DNA of 64,000 nucleotides from Bifidobacterium aemilianum (lineage in GTDB: Bacteria; Actinomycetota; Actinomycetes; Actinomycetales; Bifidobacteriaceae), in the NCBI RefSeq assembly GCF_003315635.1, contig NZ_PDCG01000003.1, positions 124,001 to 188,000 of the forward strand, written 5' to 3'. Below the pieces are notes generated by a model. That model saw nothing but the letters and a program-made list of their open reading frames with translations. It was not told the DNA's origin and did no database searches. The first letter of the stretch is position 1, and each line of letters opens with the position of its first letter. Position numbers and translations under genes: made by a program. Below are positions 46,150 through 54,470 of this stretch, piece after piece.

Positions 46150-48930
46150 TCAGGAGGAGAGCCGCATTGTTGTGACCAGGCCCACAAGTATCAGTGTGAA
46201 GCCTCCCAGCAGTCCGAGAAGAAGCATCGGAAGTCTTGGGCCGCCGGTGAAGGGCAGGGAAGTCACGGGTTTGATGCTCTGCAGCTGAGCTTCGACCGAT
46301 GCGGACTCGTTGCCGGCTGAATCCTTGGCCCATATGCGTACTGTACCGGATTGCATGCTGGACGGAAGGTCGATATGCCAGGAGCCGTCGGCCCCGGTGA
46401 GGTGGCTGGGGGAGTACGCGGCTTGGGATCCGTCAGGCCATTCCACCTGAATCATGTCTCCTTGCTCCGGGCTGGAGTCGCCGGCTGTGAATCCGTTGAG
46501 TGAGCTGGCGTCGATGCCCCGCCAGTCCGCATGGGCGATGCTTGGTTTTGGTGGTGTCATGTCCATGTTCTGGGTCATCTCGCCCTTGGGTGACTGCGCG
46601 CCAACAGGGTTGATGAGCACCGCCTGGAAGCGGTAACGCGCCTCGGTCGCTGACTGGGCGAATGCTGAGGGACTCAGTTGGGTGGACCAGGCCTGGTCGC
46701 CCACTGAGGGCAGGAGGTCGCTGGTGTAGAGCAGGACCGGGGTGCCCGAGTGGTCAGCCAGTGCGATGGCATAGAGCTGCAGGCGGGAGATGTTGGCGTG
46801 TAGGGGAGCCGCCCTTCCGCTCACCGTGACTGAACTGCCAGAAGGCAGGGAACCGTTGACGGTGTGGGGCACCTTGACCTCAAGGACCTGCGGAGCCGGG
46901 TCGGTCTCGGTCAGGAGCGTGACCGACTCTATGTTGGAGAAGGTGGACGTCAGGCCGCAGGCCGAGGTCTCCTCCACGATCCAGGCGTGGTAGCGCTGGG
47001 TTTTCCCGTCTGCGTTGCCTCCGTCGATATTGCTGTCGGGTATGGACCATGTGCCCTGCTCGTCAGTCTGTACGCTGCCCACGTATATGCCTTTGGTCCC
47101 AGTATCGTTCGGGTTTGCGTCATTGATGGGATGGGCCGGATTCTCCCGGTACAGGTCCACACGGTAGGTGTTGCCTGGGCTGCTGGGGACGCCGGTGCCG
47201 GAGATGGTCGGGGTCAATGTCTGGGCATACCGGTGGGCGTTGCTGGTCCGCGAGGGCGAGATGTCGGTGATGACCGGCGGGGCCGGGTTGCTCAACTCAT
47301 ACTTGTAGAAGGCCGTGTCGACCGTCCAACCGTTGCTGATTCGTTCAGTGATCTGGCTTTGGGGCATGGAGCTGGTGATGCCGGCGTCAGGGTTGGCGGC
47401 GTTCTTCCACTCGCCGGTATCGCAGCCGGTGAGGCTGCCGTCCTGGTTGCTGGTGATGGGCCAGGTCACCAGTTTGAAATAGCCGTCCAGGCCGTCCTGA
47501 TCCTTGGCCGCCTTGAAGTCGATGGAGCCGTCAGGGTGCTGGGCGCTGCCTGGTGAGATGAGGGTGTTGGGACTGTGGCCAGGTCTGGGGGCCTCATTGT
47601 AGGCCACAGGGTCGCTGGCGTTGCTGGGAGTATACGAGGGGGACTCGGAGGCATAGGGCCTTTGCCCGTCCACCTTTTGCGCGGTGGGGGTCAGCGAGGA
47701 TACCGGCACCCAGTCGCTGCCGTTCTTGAGGGCCACCCACTGGTAGTAGAAGGAGGTCGTCTTGGAGCAGGGATACGGGTGGCTGGCGCCATGACTATCC
47801 GTGTAGGTCTTGCCGTAGGCCGGATTGTTCCAGAAGACGAAGAAGGACCGGGGTGGTGCCACGCCCTCGGCCGCGGTATTGAGGGGGGCAGAAGCCGTGC
47901 TGTCGCCGGTCCGGTAATTGTAGTGGTAGCGAAGGCCATAGTCGGTCACTAGTCCCCAGTTGGCCTGGCCGCCGCTCCAGAGCTGTGGTGTCTGATCCCA
48001 GCCGATGAGGGATATGGGGCCGTTGTGGTTGCCCTTTGATGGGTCCGCGGTATCGGTGACCACGTCCGTATAGAGGTCCGTCGTGGCCTCTTGCGCGATG
48101 TTGGGCAGGCCGTCGCTCACGAACTGCTGGGTGTCATTGGTCGAGAGGATGCCATCCCCGTAGACCTTGCCGGCCTCATGGTTCTTGGTCCAGGACCAGT
48201 AGCCGGCGTTGTCTCCCACAAAGGCGTAGATGTATTGGGGGAACCGTACCCCACCCTTGTGGTCCGAGGAGACTGGTGCCAGCCCGGAGTCGTGGGCGGC
48301 GGTTCTGGTGTCAGGGTAGTTGATGTCGGTCTCCATGGAAATGGTCAGATAGTCGTAACTGCCGGAACTCAGCACATTGTGGATGGTGTAGTACTGGTCC
48401 TGGTTGTGGGCCCAACGGTAGGCGCCATCCATGGTCACCGCATCGGAGGCGCCGGCCCCACCCATGGTGCGCACATACTTGACCCGCCACCATTCCTTGG
48501 TGTTGTTGTGGCCGCCATAATAGGAGTACAGAAACCCAAGGTTGCCGCAAGCCTGGGTTGCGATGCGGTTTCCGGCTGCTGGATACTCCCCTGGTTTGAC
48601 CACGCTCTGGCCACGTTTGGGGCCTTCCTTGGCGACGCAGGTCGGGTCCACGGCCCCATGGGCAACACGGAGCACGAAGTCCATACGGATCTCATCCTGG
48701 TAGGTGTCGATGCGGTTGTTGTAGCCCAGCATCTTGTATAGGCGTGGTGTGGGGTCCACCGGTGCCTCGGCGGCTTGCGCCTGAGGGCTTGTTCCGGCCA
48801 GGGGGGTCAGGGCCAATGCGAGGGCCATCGCCGCAAGTGGAATCAGGAGGGCCCGCAGGGTCCTGCCGGCCCGCTCTGTGAACGAGCTGTGGGTCTGAGT
48901 GTTGTCGTCCGTGCGCAAGTTGTTGTTCAT
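46150..48930 (-). CDS. Large LPFTG cell-wall-anchored surface protein, unknown function
   Basis: A 926-residue secreted protein. Signal peptide with cleavage near residue 53 (TSPQAQA|AE), a large N-terminal region (about 60-530) rich in Tyr, Trp and Asn with no family I recognise, then two or more Ig/FN3-like domains (from about 545: PPVITDISPS...). LPFTG lies near residue 892, followed by a membrane helix and an unusually weakly basic tail (TTMRLSS). The N-terminal part has four or more cysteines, which fits an extracellular disulfide-bonded fold. Start 48930 has AAAAGGA upstream. Possibly an adhesin or glycan-binding protein; that is a guess from location and composition. Confidence 0.75.
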   Translation of the reverse strand: MNNNLRTDDNTQTHSSFTERAGRTLRALLIPLAAMALALALTPLAGTSPQAQAAEAPVDPTPRLYKMLGYNNRIDTYQDEIRMDFVLRVAHGAVDPTCVAKEGPKRGQSVVKPGEYPAAGNRIATQACGNLGFLYSYYGGHNNTKEWWRVKYVRTMGGAGASDAVTMDGAYRWAHNQDQYYTIHNVLSSGSYDYLTISMETDINYPDTRTAAHDSGLAPVSSDHKGGVRFPQYIYAFVGDNAGYWSWTKNHEAGKVYGDGILSTNDTQQFVSDGLPNIAQEATTDLYTDVVTDTADPSKGNHNGPISLIGWDQTPQLWSGGQANWGLVTDYGLRYHYNYRTGDSTASAPLNTAAEGVAPPRSFFVFWNNPAYGKTYTDSHGASHPYPCSKTTSFYYQWVALKNGSDWVPVSSLTPTAQKVDGQRPYASESPSYTPSNASDPVAYNEAPRPGHSPNTLISPGSAQHPDGSIDFKAAKDQDGLDGYFKLVTWPITSNQDGSLTGCDTGEWKNAANPDAGITSSMPQSQITERISNGWTVDTAFYKYELSNPAPPVITDISPSRTSNAHRYAQTLTPTISGTGVPSSPGNTYRVDLYRENPAHPINDANPNDTGTKGIYVGSVQTDEQGTWSIPDSNIDGGNADGKTQRYHAWIVEETSACGLTSTFSNIESVTLLTETDPAPQVLEVKVPHTVNGSLPSGSSVTVSGRAAPLHANISRLQLYAIALADHSGTPVLLYTSDLLPSVGDQAWSTQLSPSAFAQSATEARYRFQAVLINPVGAQSPKGEMTQNMDMTPPKPSIAHADWRGIDASSLNGFTAGDSSPEQGDMIQVEWPDGSQAAYSPSHLTGADGSWHIDLPSSMQSGTVRIWAKDSAGNESASVEAQLQSIKPVTSLPFTGGPRLPMLLLGLLGGFTLILVGLVTTMRLSS

Positions 48931-49779
48931 GGACTACTGTCCTTTTCGTGGCGCAGCCTTACGCCTCTCTGTACCATAAAACCGTGTGGAATTGACCTCA
49001 GAGGCTATCTGGGATCTTCCCCTATCTACTGTTTTCTGCTTCCACGCTAGGACAGAAAATCAAAAGATTCGATTTGGCTTGGCGGGAAATTCCCCTGGCA
49101 AAAGGGCCATTTTTCAACACTTTTGTTGGATTTGTCAAGATTGCTGGAGGCTGGGCTGCGATGGCGGAGACCTTCGTGCTACAGGGTCGGCACCCTATAA
49201 TAGAGGCTGGCACAATGGACGTATGCGAAGGGTTTTGCCGGCTTTGGCCGTGGCGCAGAATTGGAGTCTATGGCCTCGCGCACATTGCAATCGTGCGATT
49301 TGGGCTGATTCTTCTAATCATACTCTTAATATCTGCAGCTTTCTTGAAGGCATATTGCCAAAGTCGCGGCTGCTCTGCCGGGCCGACTTAGCAGTAGGCA
49401 ACCTGATATCTGCAATAGGTCCTATCTCTCTGCGGGGCGGCGGGAGTGGAGGTCTCGACCCTCGTCGCTATTCCAAAGCAGTAAGTCTTCAGCGATTGCC
49501 CTCTTCTGGTTTCATATCGGCCATACCGACTGCCGCAACCACAGGGTGAAAGCTGAGCTCGGTTGAAAATAGATAAGCCTTGCCCATACATTGGACGCCG
49601 TTGCCGAGTTTTAGTGACTCTGCCTAGGCCATGGAAGGAGTGAGTGCTGACCAACCCGTATTCCCGGCACCCACTTCAAAAGAATGGCACGGAGTCAGGT
49701 CCTGAAACGGCTACTGATGTGTCTGAAGTAACCAGACTTCACCCAGACCAGGTCCTCAACAATTGCAGGATGCGGTCAA
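48931..49779. other. Non-coding region
   Basis: About 850 bases upstream of the surface protein (minus strand) and downstream of the next gene. No frame here has a ribosome site, conserved motif or typical codon pattern, and I see no clear repeat. It presumably holds the promoter of the surface-protein gene near 48935-49050. Confidence 0.45.
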
Positions 49780-49832
49780 TCAGCCAATGCCACAAGCAGC
49801 ACCAGGCTGACAGACCGGGTTCCCATTATTCG

Positions 49833-50684
49833 TTACTGTCCCTTGTTGCAATCTGTCTCTCCAATTGCTGCCGCTCGATCCTGTTGTTGGAGTGCTTGGT
49901 GCTGATGGAATCTGGCTGCCGCTGGTATATCCGCCGCCCGTAGGCCGCCCTGATACCCGCCCTTGTATGAGGGTGCCGCGTTCCATTGCTGTGCCTGGGC
50001 GGCTGCTGCTGCCGCGGCGTCGGTGTCGCTCTTGGTTTGGATGCTGGTGTTGACCTGGTCGATTGCCGCCTGGAGGGGTCCGGTCCCGTCGCGTAGGGTC
50101 TGGAGTTGGGTCTTACTATTGGCCAGGAGGTTGTCCGTGGTTTGGATGGCTGTGGTCAGGGTCTCGCGGGTGGTCCCGTCGGCGACCTTGCCCTCCGATG
50201 TGGTCAGGAGCGTGCCGGCCTCGTCGCGTTTGCCTTGCAGGGCGGCCCTGGCGTCATCGATGCTTTTGGCGTCACGCGAGGCGATGACCGCTTCGGCGGC
50301 CTTGGTGGCCGTGTCTTGCAGGTCCTTTGTCGGGGAGGCGTCGCAGCTGATGGGGGTCTGCCTGGTGGCTGCGGCGGTCGTATAGGCCTTGCGCATGTCC
50401 GTGACGGTTGTGGCGTCCTTGACCTGGTCGGCTGGTGTGGCTGCCGTGTCCTTGTATCGCGATAGCGCGGTGTCCGGGTCGCGGGCGGACCTGGCCAGCG
50501 CTGCCATGTGTGACTGGCAGGTGGCCAGGGCCGTCTCGTGGCTGGTGTGGAGGTGCCAGGCGCTGCCCGCTGCGGCCAGGGCCAGGGCCAGCAGCGCGGT
50601 CCCGATGATCAGCGGCCGGTGTCGTGGTCTGGCGTGGTCCTCTTGGGCGCTATGCCTGTCGGAGGGTGTCGCGTTGTCGCTCAT
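49833..50684 (-). CDS. Membrane-anchored hypothetical protein, C-terminus probably frameshifted
   Basis: A 283-residue protein as read: short hydrophilic N-terminus, one membrane helix (about 24-44; PLIIGTALLALALAAAGSAW), then an Ala/Thr/Asp/Gln-rich helical region, with Cys residues near 55 and 110. The last ~45 residues in this frame (GLRAADIPAAARFHQHQ...) look unlike the rest. The neighbouring frame from about 49945 down to 49780 reads TGGGYTSGSQIPSAPSTP...NPVCQPGAACGIG, a Gly/Ser/Pro-rich end with two Cys that resembles tails of bifidobacterial secreted proteins. A one-base indel near 49940-49965 would join them. ATG 50684 follows GAGAGG. Function unknown. Confidence 0.6.
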   Translation of the reverse strand: MSDNATPSDRHSAQEDHARPRHRPLIIGTALLALALAAAGSAWHLHTSHETALATCQSHMAALARSARDPDTALSRYKDTAATPADQVKDATTVTDMRKAYTTAAATRQTPISCDASPTKDLQDTATKAAEAVIASRDAKSIDDARAALQGKRDEAGTLLTTSEGKVADGTTRETLTTAIQTTDNLLANSKTQLQTLRDGTGPLQAAIDQVNTSIQTKSDTDAAAAAAAQAQQWNAAPSYKGGYQGGLRAADIPAAARFHQHQALQQQDRAAAIGETDCNKGQ

Positions 50685-50962
50685 TTCTCGACCTCTCTTC
50701 ATCGTGGCCAGGTGGGCACGGCCTTGGGCAAGGTGGTGTCACTGTCAGGGTAAGCCCATCCAGTCCTCAGGGGCCACGATGGGTGAAGCCCCGCACGCTG
50801 TGTGCGGCCAAGCAAAATGCCGTAACTACAAGGAGGACAGCAAGTCTGACAGGGCCTAAAGCAAAGTCTTCCAGAGACAAAGTCGATTCACCGCTGAGCA
50901 ATGTTCTGTTAAATGCTGTTGGTTCCTATGCGTGTAAGGTCCGAGTTGCCTCGTTCAACCGA

Positions 50963-51000
50963 TGCCTTCCGCGGGACTCGAATCCACAACCCACAAAATT
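50963..51000 (-). repeat. tRNA 3'-half remnant (older att scar?)
   Basis: On the minus strand: variable loop GGGTT, T-arm GTGGA-TTCGAGT-CCCGC (one mismatch), acceptor GGAAGGC and A. The stretch CCACAACCCAC and flanks match the tRNA-Lys half at 51541-51582, same orientation, 578 bp away. No 5' half exists, so it cannot be a functional tRNA. Confidence 0.6.
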
Positions 51001-51044
51001 CATAGAATCTTTCAAAATTTCTCAAAAACTTCTAAAATTTAGTC

Positions 51045-51094
51045 CAGTAAAATTGGATTTTGTTCAGTAAAACTGGATTTTGTTTAGTAAAACT
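51045..51094. repeat. Tandem 20-bp repeat (2.5 copies)
   Basis: Unit CAGTAAAACTGGATTTTGTT: copies at 51045-51064 (one change), 51065-51084, and a half copy at 51085-51094. It lies in an AT-rich stretch between the two tRNA remnants. Could be recombinase arm sites or an old replication iteron set. The rest of 50685-51540 contains no supported gene. Confidence 0.7.
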
Positions 51095-51540
51095 ATCAAT
51101 TATTCGAAAGATTCAAGGATGGTCGAAGGGATGATGTCCCAGTCGGCTCTCAAGCGGAAACCGCCATGCTAGCTCCAGTTAGGCTAGCTGCTGTTGTACG
51201 ACGCGCGCAAGGAGAACGACCGTTGTTGTCCAGGCGGGATGAGGGCGAGGATGCCGGCCAGTGGGATTCCCTAATCGCCAGGGCTCGTTCACGGTCCGCT
51301 TCTACAGTGTTTCGGATGAGCCCGATCCTTCTGCGGCAGACCAAGAATGGGTCGTTGGGTCTCTTGAATGTATGACTGAAGGACTTAGTGCCTCGGAGCA
51401 AATACCGGCGGTATGTGTCAGTCGTCGAACAATCCTGTTTTGATTCAATGCCTGGGGCCGGGGCAATTGCGGATGACTCCAGTGTTCGCTCAAGGTGACT
51501 GTCGGAGACTGGAATGCCGCAAGGCAACCAGAAGACGAAG

Positions 51541-51582
51541 TGCCCCCCGTGGGATTCGAACCCACAACCCACGACTTAAAAG
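51541..51582 (-). repeat. att site: 3' half of tRNA-Lys(UUU)
   Basis: Minus strand read from 51582: anticodon loop CTTTTAA, stem strand GTCGT, variable loop GGGTT, T-arm GTGGG-TTCGAAT-CCCAC (perfect), acceptor strand GGGGGGC and discriminator A, with exactly tRNA geometry over 42 bases. The 5' half is absent; the sequence beyond 51582 does not fold into D- or anticodon-stem. This is what remains at the distal end when an element integrates in the anticodon loop, so the intact tRNA-Lys should be at the other end of the element, right of the window. Confidence 0.75.
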
Positions 51583-51747
51583 GAGGAAAGAGCTAAGAGA
51601 TGGTGCCTGGGAGTATCCACAGAATATATACAGCATGAAGACAATTGTCAATATGCTGATGCTTAGTGTCATTTGCTGGCCTAGTTGTCGCGATAGTGAC
51701 CATCAATCCATGTTATGACGCATACTCGACTGGGTGAGATAGCCAGT

Positions 51748-51772
51748 AGCCGGCATTGTGCCGGCTTTTTTT
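51748..51772 (+). terminator. Terminator upstream of the integrase
   Basis: AGCCGGCA (51748-51755) pairs with TGCCGGCT (51759-51766), followed by a seven-T run. It ends 18 bases before the integrase start, so it could shield the integrase from chromosomal read-through or act as an attenuator. Confidence 0.85.
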
Positions 51773-51790
51773 GTGTCTAAAGGAGTCTTT

Positions 51791-52741
51791 ATGCAGTTCG
51801 AGAGTCATCGACAGCCACCGGCGGAATGGGTCGAGTGGCTTGATGGGTGGGTGGCATCATTGCGGGTCCATGGTGCGACACCGGCCACGATCGAGCATTG
51901 GTGGTACGTGGTCAGTCAATTCGCGCGCGAGGCCAGCATGCCTCCCGACCTGGTAGAGACCAACGATGTGCTGGCGTGGCTTGGCCGGGGCGTGGGAGTA
52001 AATACCATGCGGTCGGAAGTCATCGCGCTGAACTCGTTTTTCCAGTGGTCATTGCGGGACGGGCGACGGACGGATGACCCCATGGAGTGCGTCCCGAAGG
52101 TGAAGCGGCGGAAGCAAAAGCAGAAGCCTGCGCCACGTGAGGCAGTGGAGAAGGGCATGAACCATCCCGACCCGAGAGTGAGGCTTTTGGTCATGCTTTT
52201 CGCTGATGCCGGCTTGCGTCGGGCCGAAGCCGTGCAATGCCGGACCGACGACGTCATTGATGACCTGACCGGCAAAAGCCTCATCGTCCATGGCAAGGGC
52301 GCCAAGGACAGGGTGGTACCACTGGATGAGCCCCTGGCCCGTGAGCTCATGTCCGCGGGACCGGGATGGGTCTTTCCCGGGCAGCGTGGCCATATCTGCA
52401 ATGACACCGCCTATGCCCTGGTAAAGGATGCCACCGGGTGGCCGCCCCACGCCTTCCGGCGCAGGTTTGCCACCGACGTGTGGCGGGCGACAGGGGATGC
52501 GGTCAAAGTCCAGTCCCTGCTGGGGCACGAAAGCCTGGCGACCACACAGGCATACATCTATCAGACGGCGGACGATCTGCGACAAGCGGTCAAAAGCATG
52601 AGGTCATACCGCCAACACGAGGGGATTGGCATCGCGCATCCCGAGCAGTTGCTGGCCGCATATGGGATACCGGATTCAATCGTCAGCGCCGTTGTGGAGT
52701 CGGTTAAAACGCAGGACCGCTCAAATCCCAAATTGTTCTAG
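51791..52741 (+). CDS. Tyrosine recombinase / integrase
   Basis: A 316-residue site-specific recombinase of the XerC/XerD type. An N-terminal SAM-like core-binding domain (about 10-100) is followed by the catalytic domain with Arg143 (DAGLRRAEA), Lys169 (HGKGAKDR), His220-x-x-Arg223 (HAFRRRFATD), His246 (LLGHESLATT) and nucleophile Tyr255 (TQAYIYQ). ATG at 51791 has AAAGGAG six bases upstream. It lies just inside the tRNA-Lys half-site, so it most likely catalyses integration and excision of this element there. No excisionase is seen beside it. Confidence 0.93.
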   Translation: MQFESHRQPPAEWVEWLDGWVASLRVHGATPATIEHWWYVVSQFAREASMPPDLVETNDVLAWLGRGVGVNTMRSEVIALNSFFQWSLRDGRRTDDPMECVPKVKRRKQKQKPAPREAVEKGMNHPDPRVRLLVMLFADAGLRRAEAVQCRTDDVIDDLTGKSLIVHGKGAKDRVVPLDEPLARELMSAGPGWVFPGQRGHICNDTAYALVKDATGWPPHAFRRRFATDVWRATGDAVKVQSLLGHESLATTQAYIYQTADDLRQAVKSMRSYRQHEGIGIAHPEQLLAAYGIPDSIVSAVVESVKTQDRSNPKLF

Positions 52742-52895
52742 GTTTATAGTGGACAACCTTTTACAGATTGACGGCCATGCTGTAGCCATGAGATGCTTTC
52801 AGGGCATCACCCCCTTGTCTTGTTCGGCATTGGAATACCTGGTTGATGCTGGCTCTTGGACTCTGTGCGGGTCGCTTGATTCGCTAACTTTGGAT
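52742..52895. other. Short non-coding region after integrase
   Basis: No supported gene; leads into the hairpin-cluster repeat at 52896. Confidence 0.4.
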
Positions 52896-53000
52896 GGGGC
52901 TGCCGCCCCAAACCCCGCCGAGCTGAATCAGCTCGATCATTAATGCCTCCGGCGGCTGCCGCGTGGCCCTTCGGCGCAGAAGACGCGCCGAAGGGCCACT
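52896..53000. repeat. Four-hairpin repeat element, copy 1
   Basis: Successive stems: GGGGC-TGCC-GCCCC, CGAGCTGA-A-TCAGCTCG, CGGC-GGCT-GCCG, and GTGGCCCTTCGGCG paired with CGCCGAAGGGCCAC. The same order recurs at 57361-57458 with about 85 percent identity in the first 75 bases and paired base changes in the second stem. Confidence 0.8.
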
Positions 53001-53102
53001 TGCCTCTTGATGATGTGAAGTGCTTTGTGGGGGTGTGACAGCATGAGTCATAGAGGATTGGGTATGTAGCAGGCGGGATAAGTATCCAGTCGTAGCACTA
53101 TA

Positions 53103-53133
53103 TTGTGGTAGTAGTTTGTGGTATCATTATAGT
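53103..53133 (+). promoter_or_regulatory. Promoter/operator of the toxin-antitoxin genes
   Basis: TTGTGGTA is repeated at 53103-53110 and 53116-53123 (13 bp apart), suiting an RHH antitoxin that binds direct repeats. TATCAT/TATAGT lies immediately before the toxin ATG and there is no ribosome site, so the transcript may be leaderless. Confidence 0.45.
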
Positions 53134-53397
53134 ATGTTTGAAATCGGCGAATCAGCGCGGAAGCACGGCTATACAGGGCAGGAGATCAGCTTCGCCGTGA
53201 TGCACTACGGCGGGATGGAGCCGATTGTGGATAGGTATGGGCGTCCGGCCCAGGTCTTTGTGGGTCCTCCGCATGAGGGGGCTCTGAAAAACGACTGGAT
53301 AGAGGTCATGGTGCGTCTGGGTCAGAACGGGGACTTTCGGTGTTTCCACGCGATGCATGTGAGCGACATGTATTCGCATTTGATCCCGAGGGACTAG
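53134..53397 (+). CDS. Putative BrnT/RelE-like toxin
   Basis: An 87-residue protein. It begins MFEIGESARKHGYTGQEI, then GGMEPIVDRYGRPAQVFVGPPHEGAL, then WIEVMVRL and FRCFHAMHVSDMY. The order Ala-Arg-Lys-His-Gly, a VGP-type turn, an EV strand and a late HAM motif matches BrnT-like ribonuclease toxins seen widely in Actinobacteria. The antitoxin follows 23 bases later. Family assignment rests on motif order only; activity is untested. ATG at 53134 lacks a ribosome site (see promoter entry). A stop at 53395-53397 and normal codon use support a real gene. Confidence 0.65.
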   Translation: MFEIGESARKHGYTGQEISFAVMHYGGMEPIVDRYGRPAQVFVGPPHEGALKNDWIEVMVRLGQNGDFRCFHAMHVSDMYSHLIPRD

Positions 53398-53420
53398 ACG
53401 CCATGGAAAGGAGCAAACGG

Positions 53421-53759
53421 ATGGGTGTGAAGGATGAGCAGGATCTGCTCGACGAGCGGATGGCTTTGGAGGCGGAACGGGGCGAGTGGGAGCCTGTCCC
53501 AGGTAGCAGACCGACCTACCGTAAGCAGAGTGATCCGGCACTCACCAGGGCCGATCTCATGGCGATCTTCGAGGGCAGGCCGCGTGGTGAGACACCACAG
53601 CCGGCGAAGAAGACATGGAGGGTGAGGACGACGGATCTGCTCGATGAGTGGGCCGAGGCCGGAGCGGAAGAGGAGCATGTGGGCAGATCCGCGCTCATCC
53701 GCAAGGCGGTGCAGGAGTATCTCGCCACCCACCATGCCAGTCTGTTCCCCGCTGTGTAG
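53421..53759 (+). CDS. Putative RHH-type antitoxin
   Basis: A 112-residue protein. The C-terminal half contains a ribbon-helix-helix pattern: a strand WRVRTTDLLDEWAEA, then VGRSALIRKAVQEYLATH as the second helix. The N-terminal half (LLDERMALEAERGEWEP and TRADLMAIFEGRP) is acidic and probably wraps the toxin. I chose ATG 53421 because AAAGGAG lies eight bases upstream; an ATG at 53403 overlaps that site. It is second in the operon after the toxin, a less common order shared with BrnT-BrnA systems. A long hairpin terminator follows. Confidence 0.65.
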   Translation: MGVKDEQDLLDERMALEAERGEWEPVPGSRPTYRKQSDPALTRADLMAIFEGRPRGETPQPAKKTWRVRTTDLLDEWAEAGAEEEHVGRSALIRKAVQEYLATHHASLFPAV

Positions 53760-53771
53760 GTGCCAATGATC

Positions 53772-53807
53772 CAAGGGTGCCGCCCCTGTTCAGGGGTGGT
53801 GCCCTTG
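53772..53807 (+). terminator. Terminator of the toxin-antitoxin operon
   Basis: CAAGGGTGCCGCCCCTG (53772-53788) pairs with CAGGGGTGGTGCCCTTG (53791-53807) over 17 positions with three G-U pairs and a two-base apex. Confidence 0.75.
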
Positions 53808-53825
53808 ATTTCACGTCTGCCGGAC

Positions 53826-54026
53826 TCACAACCAGGTCAGAATCTCCCCGATGAGATCAAGGATGAGACTCACCAGGCCCACGAGCCACTGGATCCACGG
53901 CCTGAGGCCTTTTCGGCTCTTCGCGTGCTTCGCCTTCGGCTCCGGGCGTATCGAGACCTCCAAAAAAAGTTTAAGGGCGAAAGATCCGAGCTTCAGCATT
54001 AATACGATAATTTGTCCAGTGTTCAT
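53826..54026 (-). CDS. Possible small two-helix membrane protein
   Basis: A 66-codon frame with two hydrophobic segments (TGQIIVLMLKLGSFALKLFLEV and WIQWLVGLVSLILDLIGEILTWL) separated by a highly basic stretch. No ribosome site is visible before ATG 54026, and no family is recognised. It sits between the antitoxin and the ParB leader, in AT-richer DNA. Membrane-active small proteins of this form occur in toxin modules, but that is only a resemblance. Confidence 0.25.
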   Translation of the reverse strand: MNTGQIIVLMLKLGSFALKLFLEVSIRPEPKAKHAKSRKGLRPWIQWLVGLVSLILDLIGEILTWL

Positions 54027-54166
54027 ATCCGCACAGCAAGATGTTTTCTTGTCCTGCGCAAATTTGCGCAATGCCGTTTTAACCATTCCCGGGCAGTTTC
54101 TTACCGCGGGAATCGAGACGGGCTCGTTCTAAGGCTGATTTAGGGCGAATTTGGCGTCCTGGGCCC

Positions 54167-54470
54167 GAAACGGACATCGGGGCCCACGGACCCCGATGTC
54201 TGGCCGCCGCTGTCGCACGCCTCCGGCGTGCTGCTGGCGGAAGATAAATCGGTGGGTGCCGAAGCCTTCCACTATGGCACAGGCCGCTCCCCATCAAGCC
54301 CCGAGCGTTCCGATCCACACCCCCTTGCGCCCCCTGGGGCCCAAAACCATGCCCCAGGAGGGCTGGCGGGGAAGTGTCCGGCCCACGCGAGGGCTTGACG
54401 CTCCGCTTGCCCCTGCGCCTCCATTCCAGGCGTCGGCACGACCGGTGCCGGCCCTAGGAAAGGAACGGAC
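54167..54470 (+). repeat. Long 5' leader, copy 1 (before parB)
   Basis: About 300 bases homologous to 56017-56326. Shared blocks in order: GAAACGGACATC, an initial hairpin (GACATCGGGG paired with CCCCGATGTC here), identical hairpin GCACGCCTCCGGCGTGC (54215-54231) followed by TGCTG, an AAGCCCCGAGCG block, GGGGCTTGAC/GAGGGCTTGAC then GCTCCGCTTGC, and finally AAGGAACG-CACATGACC-type ribosome site and start. Probably a regulatory leader. Confidence 0.7.

Noticed and set aside
49012..49550. Genes upstream of the LPFTG protein
   Set aside because: Frames of 100-187 codons exist, but they lack ribosome sites, recognisable motifs and normal codon bias.
51541..51625. Complete functional tRNA-Lys gene
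   Set aside because: The 3' half is perfect from the anticodon loop on, but the sequence where the 5' half should be does not pair with the anticodon stem or acceptor.
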